Positions 12,395 to 24,967 of a DNA stretch of 64,000 nt are shown piece by piece. Every line of letters begins with the position of its first letter. Within the stretch, counting starts at the first letter, position 1. The position numbers and the translations under genes were made by a program. The DNA comes from Eledone cirrhosa (taxonomy: Eukaryota > Mollusca > Cephalopoda > Octopoda > Eledonidae). Below the pieces are notes generated by a model. The model worked only from the letters and a program-made list of their open reading frames with translations, made no database searches and was not told where the DNA came from. The stretch lies in the NCBI GenBank assembly GCA_964016885.1, contig OZ024744.1, positions 22,283,298 through 22,347,297 of the forward strand. The letters run 5' to 3'.

Positions 12395-14745
12395 GTTGTC
12401 GTGGTCAGTTAGGTTGACATAGATAACATAGAGTGAGATGTTGTCGTCGTGGTCAGTTAGGCTGACATAGAGAGCATAGAGTGAGATGTTGTCGTGGTCA
12501 GTTAGGTTGACATAGATAACATAGAGTAAGATGTTGTCGTGGTGGTCAGTTAGGTTGACATAGATAACATAGGTGAGATGTTGTCGTGGTGGTCAGTTAG
12601 GTTGACATAGATAACATAGAGTGAGATGTTGTCGTTGTGGTCAGTTAGGTTGACATAGATAACATAGAGTGAGATGTTGTCGTGGTGGTCAGTTAGGTTG
12701 ACATAGATAACATAGAGTGAGATGTTGTCGTGGTCAGTTAGGTTGACATAGATAACATAGGTGGGATGTTGACATGGTCATTTAGGTTGACATAGATAAC
12801 ATAGAGTGAGATGTTGTCGTGGTGGTCAGTTAGATCGACATATATAACATAGAGTGAGATGTTGTCGTGGTGGTCAGTTAGGTTGACATAGATAACATAG
12901 GTGGGATGTTGTCGTGGTCAGTTAGGTTGACATAGATAACATAGAGTGAGATGTTGTCGTCGTGGTCAGTTAGGCTGACATAGAGAGCATAGAGTGAGAT
13001 GTTGTCGTGGTCAGTTAGGTTCACATAGATAACATAGAGTGAGATGTTGTCGTGGTGGTCAGTTAGTTTGACATAGATAACATAGGTGGGATTTTGTCGT
13101 GGTGGTCAGTTACGTTGACATAGATAACATAGGTGAGTTGTTGTCGTGGTGGTCAGTTAGGTTGACATAGATAACATAGAGTGAGATGTTGTCGTTGTGG
13201 TCAGTTAGGTTGCCATAGATAACAAAGAGTAAGATGTTGTCGTGGTGGTCAGATAGCTGGACATAGATAACATAGGTGGAATGTTGTCGTGGTGGTCAGT
13301 TAGGTTTACATAGATAACATAGGTGGGATGTTGTCGTGGTGGTCAGTTAGGTTGACATAGATAACATAGAGTGAGATGTTGTCGTGGTGGTCAATTAGGT
13401 TTACATAGATAACATAGGTGGGATGTTGGGGTGGTGGTCAGTTAGGTTGACATAGATAACATAGAGTGAGATGTTTTCGTGGTGGTCAGTTAGGTTGACA
13501 TAGATAACATAGAGTGAGATGTTGTCGTGGTGGTCAGTTAGGTTGACATAGATAACATAGAGTGAGATGTTGTCGTGGTCAGTTAGGTTGACATAGATAA
13601 CATAGGTGGGATGTTGTCGTGGTCAGTTAGGTTGACATAGATAACATAGGTGGGATGTTGTCGTGGTGGTCAGTTAGGTTGACATAGATTACATAGGTGG
13701 GATGTTGTCGGGGTGGTCAGTTAGGTTGACATAGATAACATAGAGTGAGATGTTGTCGTGGTGGTCGGTTAGGTTGACATAGATAACATAGGTGGGATGT
13801 TGTCGTGGTGGTCAGTTAGGTTGGCATAGATACCATAGAGTGAGATGTTGTCGTGGTGGTCAGTTAGGTTGACATAGATAACATAGAGTGAGATGATGTC
13901 GTGGTGGTCAGTTAGGTTGACATAGATAACATAGGTGGGATGTTGACATGGTCATTTAGGTTGACATCGATAACATAGAGTGAGATGTTGTCGTGGTGGT
14001 CAGTTAGATCGACATGGATAACATAGAGTGACATGTTGTCGTGGTGGTCAGTTAGGTTGACATATATAACATAGAGTGAGATGTTTTCGTGGTGGTCAGT
14101 TAGGTTGACATAGATAACATAGAGTGAGATGTTGTCGTGGTGGTCAGTTAGGTTGACATAGATAACATAGGTTGCATGTTGTCGTGGTGGTCAGATAGGT
14201 TGACATAGATAACATAGAGTGAGATGTTGTCATGGTGGTCAGTTAGCTTGACATAGATAACATAGAGTGAGGTGTTGTCGTGGTGGTCAGTTAGGTCGAC
14301 ATAGATAACATAGAGTGAGATGTTGTCGTGGTGGTCAGTTAGGTTGACATAGATAACATAGAGTGAGATGTTGTCGTGGTGGTCAGTTAGTTTGACATAG
14401 ATAACATAGAGTGAGATGGTGTCGTGGTGGTCAGATAGGTTGACATAGATAACATAGAGTGAGATGTTGTCGTGGTGGTCAGTTAGGTTGACATAGATAA
14501 CATAGGTGGGATGTTGTCATGGTCAGTTAGGTTGCCATAGATAACATAGAGTGAGATGATGTCGTGGTGGTCAGTTAGTTTGACATTGATAACATAGAGT
14601 GAGATGTTGTCGTGGTGGTCAGTTAGGTTGACATAGATAACATAGAATGGGATTTTTTCGTGGTCGGTTAGGTTGACATACATAACATAGAGTGAGATGT
14701 TGTCGTGGTGGTCAGTTAGCTTGACATAGATAAGATAGGTGAGAT
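12395..14745. repeat. 2.7-kb block family, copy 1 (2,351 bp, internal deletion form)
   Basis: The copy is bounded by GTTGTCGTGGTCAG starts at 12,395 and 14,746. Compared with the 2,731-bp form it lacks 380 bp (about 8 monomers) at its right end. There ATAAGATAGGTGAG is followed directly by a short GTGGTCA monomer, whereas 17,090–17,476 holds the full segment. A single substitution near 14,653 (GATTTTTTCG for GATGTTTTCG) is private to this copy. Confidence 0.85.
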
Positions 14746-17476
14746 GTTGTCGTGGTCAGTTAGGTTGACATAGATAACATAGAGTGAGATGTTGTCGTCG
14801 TGGTCAGTTAGGCTGACATAGAGAGCATAGAGTGAGATGTTGTCGTGGTCAGTTAGGTTGACATAGATAACATAGAGTAAGATGTTGTCGTGGTGGTCAG
14901 TTAGGTTGACATAGATAACATAGGTGAGATGTTGTCGTGGTGGTCAGTTAGGTTGACATAGATAACATAGAGTGAGATGTTGTCGTTGTGGTCAGTTAGG
15001 TTGACATAGATAACATAGAGTGAGATGTTGTCGTGGTGGTCAGTTAGGTTGACATAGATAACATAGAGTGAGATGTTGTCGTGGTCAGTTAGGTTGACAT
15101 AGATAACATAGGTGGGATGTTGACATGGTCATTTAGGTTGACATAGATAACATAGAGTGAGATGTTGTCGTGGTGGTCAGTTAGATCGACATATATAACA
15201 TAGAGTGAGATGTTGTCGTGGTGGTCAGTTAGGTTGACATAGATAACATAGGTGGGATGTTGTCGTGGTCAGTTAGGTTGACATAGATAACATAGAGTGA
15301 GATGTTGTCGTCGTGGTCAGTTAGGCTGACATAGAGAGCATAGAGTGAGATGTTGTCGTGGTCAGTTAGGTTCACATAGATAACATAGAGTGAGATGTTG
15401 TCGTGGTGGTCAGTTAGTTTGACATAGATAACATAGGTGGGATTTTGTCGTGGTGGTCAGTTACGTTGACATAGATAACATAGGTGAGTTGTTGTCGTGG
15501 TGGTCAGTTAGGTTGACATAGATAACATAGAGTGAGATGTTGTCGTTGTGGTCAGTTAGGTTGCCATAGATAACAAAGAGTAAGATGTTGTCGTGGTGGT
15601 CAGATAGCTGGACATAGATAACATAGGTGGAATGTTGTCGTGGTGGTCAGTTAGGTTTACATAGATAACATAGGTGGGATGTTGTCGTGGTGGTCAGTTA
15701 GGTTGACATAGATAACATAGAGTGAGATGTTGTCGTGGTGGTCAATTAGGTTTACATAGATAACATAGGTGGGATGTTGGGGTGGTGGTCAGTTAGGTTG
15801 ACATAGATAACATAGAGTGAGATGTTTTCGTGGTGGTCAGTTAGGTTGACATAGATAACATAGAGTGAGATGTTGTCGTGGTGGTCAGTTAGGTTGACAT
15901 AGATAACATAGAGTGAGATGTTGTCGTGGTCAGTTAGGTTGACATAGATAACATAGGTGGGATGTTGTCGTGGTCAGTTAGGTTGACATAGATAACATAG
16001 GTGGGATGTTGTCGTGGTGGTCAGTTAGGTTGACATAGATTACATAGGTGGGATGTTGTCGGGGTGGTCAGTTAGGTTGACATAGATAACATAGAGTGAG
16101 ATGTTGTCGTGGTGGTCGGTTAGGTTGACATAGATAACATAGGTGGGATGTTGTCGTGGTGGTCAGTTAGGTTGGCATAGATACCATAGAGTGAGATGTT
16201 GTCGTGGTGGTCAGTTAGGTTGACATAGATAACATAGAGTGAGATGATGTCGTGGTGGTCGGTTAGGTTGACATAGATAACATAGGTGGGATGTTGACAT
16301 GGTCATTTAGGTTGACATCGATAACATAGAGTGAGATGTTGTCGTGGTGGTCAGTTAGATCGACATGGATAACATAGAGTGACATGTTGTCGTGGTGGTC
16401 AGTTAGGTTGACATATATAACATAGAGTGAGATGTTTTCGTGGTGGTCAGTTAGGTTGACATAGATAACATAGAGTGAGATGTTGTCGTGGTGGTCAGTT
16501 AGGTTGACATAGATAACATAGGTTGCATGTTGTCGTGGTGGTCAGATAGGTTGACATAGATAACATAGAGTGAGATGTTGTCATGGTGGTCAGTTAGCTT
16601 GACATAGATAACATAGAGTGAGGTGTTGTCGTGGTGGTCAGTTAGGTCGACATAGATAACATAGAGTGAGATGTTGTCGTGGTGGTCAGTTAGGTTGACA
16701 TAGATAACATAGAGTGAGATGTTGTCGTGGTGGTCAGTTAGTTTGACATAGATAACATAGAGTGAGATGGTGTCGTGGTGGTCAGATAGGTTGACATAGA
16801 TAACATAGAGTGAGATGTTGTCGTGGTGGTCAGTTAGGTTGACATAGATAACATAGGTGGGATGTTGTCATGGTCAGTTAGGTTGCCATAGATAACATAG
16901 AGTGAGATGATGTCGTGGTGGTCAGTTAGTTTGACATTGATAACATAGAGTGAGATGTTGTCGTGGTGGTCAGTTAGGTTGACATAGATAACATAGAATG
17001 GGATGTTTTCGTGGTCGGTTAGGTTGACATACATAACATAGAGTGAGATGTTGTCGTGGTGGTCAGTTAGCTTGACATAGATAAGATAGGTGAGATGTTG
17101 TCGTGGTGGTCAGTTAGGTTGATATAGATAACATAGAGTGAGATGTTGTCGTGGTGGTCAGTTAGGTTGACATAGATAACATAGGTGGGCTGTTGTCGAG
17201 TTGGTCAGTTAGGTTGACATAGATGACATAGGTGCGATGTTGTCGTGGTGCTCAGTTAGGTTGACATAGATAACATAGAGTGAGATGTTGTCGTGGTGGT
17301 CAGTTAGCTTGACATAGATAACATAGAGTGAGATGTTGTCGTGGTTGTCAGTTAGGTTGACATAGATAACATAGAGTGAGATGTTGTCGTGGTGGTCAGT
17401 TAGGTTGACATAGATAACATAGGTGGGATGTTGTCGTGGTGGTCAGTTAGGTTGACATAGATAATATAGGTGGGAT
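14746..17476. repeat. 2.7-kb block family, copy 2 (2,731 bp)
   Basis: This copy matches copy 1 at +2,351 and copy 3 at +2,731. It retains the 380-bp segment with GTTGATATAG, GGGCTGTTGTCGAG and AATATAGGTGGG near 17,119–17,470. A private change is GGTTAGG for AGTTAGG near 16,260. Confidence 0.85.
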
Positions 17477-20160
17477 GTTGTCGTGGTCAGTTAGGTTGAC
17501 ATAGATAACATAGAGTGAGATGTTGTCGTCGTGGTCAGTTAGGCTGACATAGAGAGCATAGAGTGAGATGTTGTCGTGGTCAGTTAGGTTGACATAGATA
17601 ACATAGAGTAAGATGTTGTCGTGGTGGTCAGTTAGGTTGACATAGATAACATAGGTGAGATGTTGTCGTGGTGGTCAGTTAGGTTGACATAGATAACATA
17701 GAGTGAGATGTTGTCGTTGTGGTCAGTTAGGTTGACATAGATAACATAGAGTGAGATGTTGTCGTGGTGGTCAGTTAGGTTGACATAGATAACATAGAGT
17801 GAGATGTTGTCGTGGTCAGTTAGGTTGACATAGATAACATAGGTGGGATGTTGACATGGTCATTTAGGTTGACATAGATAACATAGAGTGAGATGTTGTC
17901 GTGGTGGTCAGTTAGATCGACATATATAACATAGAGTGAGATGTTGTCGTGGTGGTCAGTTAGGTTGACATAGATAACATAGGTGGGATGTTGTCGTGGT
18001 CAGTTAGGTTGACATAGATAACATAGAGTGAGATGTTGTCGTCGTGGTCAGTTAGGCTGACATAGAGAGCATAGAGTGAGATGTTGTCGTGGTCAGTTAG
18101 GTTCACATAGATAACATAGAGTGAGATGTTGTCGTGGTGGTCAGTTAGTTTGACATAGATAACATAGGTGGGATTTTGTCGTGGTGGTCAGTTACGTTGA
18201 CATAGATAACATAGGTGAGTTGTTGTCGTGGTGGTCAGTTAGGTTGACATAGATAACATAGAGTGAGATGTTGTCGTTGTGGTCAGTTAGGTTGCCATAG
18301 ATAACAAAGAGTAAGATGTTGTCGTGGTGGTCAGATAGCTGGACATAGATAACATAGGTGGAATGTTGTCGTGGTGGTCAGTTAGGTTTACATAGATAAC
18401 ATAGGTGGGATGTTGTCGTGGTGGTCAGTTAGGTTGACATAGATAACATAGAGTGAGATGTTGTCGTGGTGGTCAATTAGGTTTACATAGATAACATAGG
18501 TGGGATGTTGGGGTGGTGGTCAGTTAGGTTGACATAGATAACATAGAGTGAGATGTTTTCGTGGTGGTCAGTTAGGTTGACATAGATAACATAGAGTGAG
18601 ATGTTGTCGTGGTGGTCAGTTAGGTTGACATAGATAACATAGAGTGAGATGTTGTCGTGGTCAGTTAGGTTGACATAGATAACATAGGTGGGATGTTGTC
18701 GTGGTCAGTTAGGTTGACATAGATAACATAGGTGGGATGTTGTCGTGGTGGTCAGTTAGGTTGACATAGATTACATAGGTGGGATGTTGTCGGGGTGGTC
18801 AGTTAGGTTGACATAGATAACATAGAGTGAGATGTTGTCGTGGTGGTCGGTTAGGTTGACATAGATAACATAGGTGGGATGTTGTCGTGGTGGTCAGTTA
18901 GGTTGGCATAGATACCATAGAGTGAGATGTTGTCGTGGTGGTCAGTTAGGTTGACATAGATAACATAGAGTGAGATGATGTCGTGGTGGTCAGTTAGGTT
19001 GACATAGATAACATAGGTGGGATGTTGACATGGTCATTTAGGTTGACATCGATAACATAGAGTGAGATGTTGTCGTGGTGGTCAGTTAGATCGACATGGA
19101 TAACATAGAGTGACATGTTGTCGTGGTGGTCAGTTAGGTTGACATATATAACATAGAGTGAGATGTTTTCGTGGTGGTCAGTTAGGTTGACATAGATAAC
19201 ATAGAGTGAGATGTTGTCGTGGTGGTCAGTTAGGTTGACATAGATAACATAGGTTGCATGTTGTCGTGGTGGTCAGATAGGTTGACATAGATAACATAGA
19301 GTGAGATGTTGTCATGGTGGTCAGTTAGCTTGACATAGATAACATAGAGTGAGGTGTTGTCGTGGTGGTCAGTTAGGTCGACATAGATAACATAGAGTGA
19401 GATGTTGTCGTGGTGGTCAGTTAGGTTGACATAGATAACATAGAGTGAGATGTTGTCGTGGTGGTCAGTTAGTTTGACATAGATAACATAGAGTGAGATG
19501 GTGTCGTGGTGGTCAGATAGGTTGACATAGATAACATAGAGTGAGATGTTGTCGTGGTGGTCAGTTAGGTTGACATAGATAACATAGGTGGGATGTTGTC
19601 ATGGTCAGTTAGGTTGCCATAGATAACATAGAGTGAGATGATGTCGTGGTGGTCAGTTAGTTTGACATTGATAACATAGAGTGAGATGTTGTCGTGGTGG
19701 TCAGTTAGGTTGACATAGATAACATAGAATGGGATGTTTTCGTGGTCGGTTAGGTTGACATACATAACATAGAGTGAGATGTTGTCGTGGTGGTCAGTTA
19801 GCTTGACATAGATAAGATAGGTGAGATGTTGTCGTGGTGGTCAGTTAGGTTGATATAGATAACATAGAGTGAGATGTTGTCGTGGTGGTCAGTTAGGTTG
19901 ACATAGATAACATAGGTGGGCTGTTGTCGAGTTGGTCAGTTAGGTTGACATAGATGACATAGGTGCGATGTTGTCGTGGTGCTCAGTTAGGTTGACATAG
20001 ATAACATAGAGTGAGATGTTGTCGTGGTGGTCAGTTAGCTTGACATAGATAACATAGAGTGAGATGTTGTCGTGGTTGTCAGTTAGGTTGACATAGATAA
20101 CATAGAGTGAGATGTTGTCGTGGTGGTCAGTTAGGTTGACATAGATAATATAGGTGGGAT
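17477..20160. repeat. 2.7-kb block family, copy 3 (2,684 bp)
   Basis: This copy matches copy 2 at +2,731 over almost all its length. It is 47 bp shorter because one GGTGGG monomer just before AATATAGGTGGG is missing (compare 17,400–17,470 with 20,120–20,155). The shortfall of exactly one monomer fits unequal exchange in register. Confidence 0.85.
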
Positions 20161-23100
20161 GTTGTCGTGGTCAGTTAGGTTGACATAGATAACATAGAGT
20201 GAGATGTTGTCGTCGTGGTCAGTTAGGCTGACATAGAGAGCATAGAGTGAGATGTTGTCGTGGTCAGTTAGGTTGACATAGATAACATAGGTGAGATGTT
20301 GTCGTGGTGGTCAGTTAGGTTGACATAGATAACATAGAGTGAGATGTTGTCGTTGTGGTCAGTTAGGTTGACATAGATAACATAGAGTAAGATGTTGTCG
20401 TGGTGGTCAGATAGCTGGACATAGATAACATAGGTGGGATGTTGTCGTGGTGGTCAGTTAGGTTTACATAGATAACATACAGTGTGATGTTGACGTGGTG
20501 GTCTTTTAGGTTGACATAGATAACATAGGTGGGATGTTGTCGTGGTGGTCAGTTAGGTTGACATAGATAACATAGGTGAGATGTTGTCGTGGTGGTCAGT
20601 TAGGTTGACATAGATAACATAGAGTGAGATGTTGTCGTGGTGGTCAGTTAGGTTGACATAGATAACATAGGTGGGATGTTGTCGTGGTGGTCAGTTAGTT
20701 TGACATAGATAACATTGGTGAGATGTTGTCGTGGTGGTCAGTTAGGTTGACATAGATAACATTGGTTAGATGTTGTCGTGGTGGTCAGTTAGGTTGACAC
20801 AGATAACATAGGTGGGATGTTGTCGTGGTGGTCAGTTAGGTTGACATAGATAACATAGAGTGAGATGTTGTCGTGGTGGTCAGTTAGGTTTACATAGATA
20901 ACATAGAGTGAGATGTTGTCGTGGTGGTCAGATAGGTTGACATAGATAACATAGAGTGAGATGTTGTCGTGGTGGTCAGTTAGGTTGACATAGATAACAT
21001 AGGTGGGATGTTGTCATGGTCAGTTAGGTTGCCATAGATAACATAGAGTGATATGATGTCGTGGTGGTCAGTTAGTTTGACATTGATAACATAGAGTGAG
21101 ATGTTGTCGTGGTGGTCAGATAGGTTGACATAGATAACATAGAATGGGATGTTTTCGTGGTCGGTTAGGTTGACATACATAACATAGAGTGAGATGTTGT
21201 CGTGGTGGTCAGTTAGCTTGACATAGATAAGATAGGTGAGATGTTGTCGTGGTGGTCAGTTAGGTTGATATAGATAACATAGAGTGAGATGTTGTCGTGG
21301 TGGTCAGTTAGGTTGACATAGATAACATAGGTGGGCTGTTGTCGAGTTGGTCAGTTAGGTTGACATAGATGACATAGGTGGGATGTTGTCGTGGTGGTCA
21401 GTTAGGTTGACATAGATAACATAGAGTGAGATGTTGTCGTGGTGGTCAGTTAGCTTGACATAGATAACATAGAGTGAGATGTTGTCGTGGTTGTCAGTTA
21501 GGTTGACATAGATAACATAGAGTGAGATGTTGTCGTGGTGGTCAGTTAGGTTGACATAGATAACATAGGTGGGATGTTGTCGTGGTGGTCAGTTAGGTTG
21601 ACATAGATAACATAGGTGGGATGTTGTCGTGGTCAGTTAGGTTGACATAGATAACATAGAGTGAGATGTTGTCGTCGTGGTCAGTTAGGCTGACATAGAG
21701 AGCATAGAGTGAGATGTTGTCGTGGTCAGTTAGGTTGACATAGATAACATAGAGTAAGATGTTGTCGTGGTGGTCAGGTAGCTGGACATAGATAACATAG
21801 GTGGGATGTTGTCGTGGTGGTCAGTTAGGTTTACATAGATAACATACAGTGAGATGTTGACGTGGTGGTCTTTTAGGTTGACATAGATAACATAGGTGGG
21901 ATGTTGTCGTGGTGATCAGTTAGGTTGACATAGATAACATAGGTGAGATGTTGTCGTGGTGGTCAGTTAGGTTGACATAGATAACATAGAGTGAGATGTT
22001 GTCGTGGTGGTCAGTTAGGTTGACATAGATAACATAGGTGGGATGTTGTCGTGGTGGTCAGTTAGTTTGACATAGATAACATTGGTGAGATGTTGTCGTG
22101 GTGGTCAGTTAGGTTGACATAGATAACATTGGTTAGATGTTGTCGTGGTGGTCAGTTAGGTTGACACAGATAACATAGGTGGGATGTTGTCGTGGTGGTC
22201 AGTTAGGTTGACATAGATAACATAGAGTGAGATGTTGTCGTGGTGGTCAGGTAGGTTGACATAGATAACATAGATAGGAAGTTGTTGTGGTGGTCAGGTA
22301 GGTTGACATAGATAACATTGGTGTGTTGTTGTAGTGGTGGTCAGTTAGGTTGACATAGATAACATTTGTGAGATGTTGTCATGGTGGTCAGTTAGGTTGA
22401 CACAGATAACATAGGTGGGATGTTGTCGTGGTGGTCAGTTAGGTTGACATAGATAACATAGAGTGAGATGTTGTCGTGGTGGTCAGTTAGGTTGACATAG
22501 ATAACATAGAGTGAGATGTTGTCGTGGTGGTCAGTTAGGTTGACATAGATAACATAGAGTGAGATGTTGTCGTGGTCAGTTAGGTTGACATAGATAACAT
22601 AGGTGGGATGTTGACATGGTCATTTAGGTTGACATAGATAACATAGAGTGAGATGTTGTCGTGGTGGTCAGTTAGATCGACATATATAACATAGAGTGAG
22701 ATGTTGTCGTGGTGGTCAGTTAGGTTGACATAGATAACATAGGTGGGATGTTGTCGTGGTCAGTTAGGTTGACATAGATAACATAGAGTGAGATGTTGTC
22801 GTCGTGGTCAGTTAGGCTGACATAGAGAGCATAGAGTGAGATGTTGTCGTGGTCAGTTAGGTTCACATAGATAACATAGAGTGAGATGTTGTCGTGGTGG
22901 TCAGTTAGATCGACATATATAACATAGGTGGGATTTTGTCGTGGTGGTCAGTTACGTTGACATAGATAACATAGGTGAGATGTTGTCGTGGTGGTCAGTT
23001 AGGTTGACATAGATAACATAGAGTGAGATGTTGTCGTTGTGGTCAGTTAGGTTGCCATAGATAACAAAGAGTAAGATGTTGTCGTGGTGGTCAGATAGCT

Positions 23101-24967
23101 GGACATAGATAACATAGGTGGAATGTTGTCGTGGTGGTCAGTTAGGTTTACATAGATAACATAGGTGGGATGTTGTCGTGGTGGTCAGTTAGGTTGACAT
23201 AGATAACATAGAGTGAGATGTTGTCGTGGTGGTCAATTAGGTTTACATAGATAACATAGGTGGGATGTTGGGGTGGTGGTCAGTTAGGTTGACATAGATA
23301 ACATAGAGTGAGATGTTTTCGTGGTGGTCAGTTAGGTTGACATAGATAACATAGAGTGAGATGTTGTCGTGGTGGTCAGTTAGGTTGACATAGATAACAT
23401 AGAGTGAGATGTTGTCGTGGTCAGTTAGGTTGACATAGATAACATAGGTGGGATGTTGTCGTGGTCAGTTAGGTTGACATAGATAACATAGGTGGGATGT
23501 TGTCGTGGTGGTCAGTTAGGTTGACATAGATTACATAGGTGGGATGTTGTCGGGGTGGTCAGTTAGGTTGACATAGATAACATAGAGTGAGATGTTGTCG
23601 TGGTGGTCGGTTAGGTTGACATAGATAACATAGGTGGGATGTTGTCGTGGTGGTCAGTTAGGTTGGCATAGATACCATAGAGTGAGATGTTGTGGTGGTG
23701 GTCAGTTAGGTTGACATAGATAACATAGAGTGAGATGATGTCGTGGTGGTCAGTTAGGTTGACATAGATAACATAGGTGGGATGTTGACATGGTCATTTA
23801 GGTTGACATCGATAACATAGAGTGAGATGTTGTCGTGGTGGTCAGTTAGATCGACATGGATAACATAGAGTGACATGTTGTCGTGGTGGTCAGTTAGGTT
23901 GACATATATAACATAGAGTGAGATGTTTTCGTGGTGGTCAGTTAGGTTGACATAGATAACATAGAGTGAGATGTTGTCGTGGTGGTCAGTTAGGTTGACA
24001 TAGATAACATAGGTTGCATGTTGTCGTGGTGGTCAGATAGGTTGACATAGATAACATAGAGTGAGATGTTGTCATGGTGGTCAGTTAGCTTGACATAGAT
24101 AACATAGAGTGAGGTGTTGTCGTGGTGGTCAGTTAGGTCGACATAGATAACATAGAGTGAGATGTTGTCGTGGTGGTCAGTTAGGTTGACATAGATAACA
24201 TAGAGTGAGATGTTGTCGTGGTGGTCAGTTAGTTTGACATAGATAACATAGAGTGAGATGGTGTCGTGGTGGTCAGATAGGTTGACATAGATAACATAGA
24301 GTGAGATGTTGTCGTGGTGGTCAGTTAGGTTGACATAGATAACATAGGTGGGATGTTGTCATGGTCAGTTAGGTTGCCATAGATAACATAGAGTGAGATG
24401 ATGTCGTGGTGGTCAGTTAGTTTGACATTGATAACATAGAGTGAGATATTGTCGTGGTGGTCAGTTAGGTTGACATAGATAACATAGAATGGGATGTTTT
24501 CGTGGTCGGTTAGGTTGACATACATAACATAGAGTGAGATGTTGTCGTGGTGGTCAATTAGCTTGACATAGATAAGATAGGTGAGATGTTGTCGTGGTGG
24601 TCAGTTAGGTTGATATAGATAACATAGAGTGAGATGTTCTCGTGGTGGTCAGTTAGGTTGACATAGATAACATAGGTGGGCTGTTGTCGAGTTGGTCAGT
24701 TAGGTTGACATAGATGACATAGGTGCGATGTTGTCGTGGTGCTCAGTTAGGTTGACATAGATAACATAGAGTGAGATGTTGTCGTGGTGGTCAGTTAGCT
24801 TGACATAGATAACATAGAGTGAGATGTTGTCGTGGTTGTCAGTTAGGTTGACATAGATAACATAGAGTGAGATGTTGTCGTGGTGGTCAGTTAGGTTGAC
24901 ATAGATAACATAGGTGGGATGTTGTCGTGGTGGTCAGTTAGGTTGACATAGATAATATAGGTGGGAT
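20161..24967. repeat. 4,807-bp composite higher-order block, copy 1
   Basis: The left third (about 20,400–22,560) resembles the 2,361-bp block (offset 15,644 to 5,336–7,100), with 190 bp (4 monomers) missing near 21,750. The right half (about 22,560–24,967) matches copy 3 of the 2.7-kb family at +4,760. The unit therefore joins two older block types. The next GTTGTCGTGGTCAG start at 24,968 begins a second copy at +4,807. Confidence 0.8.
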
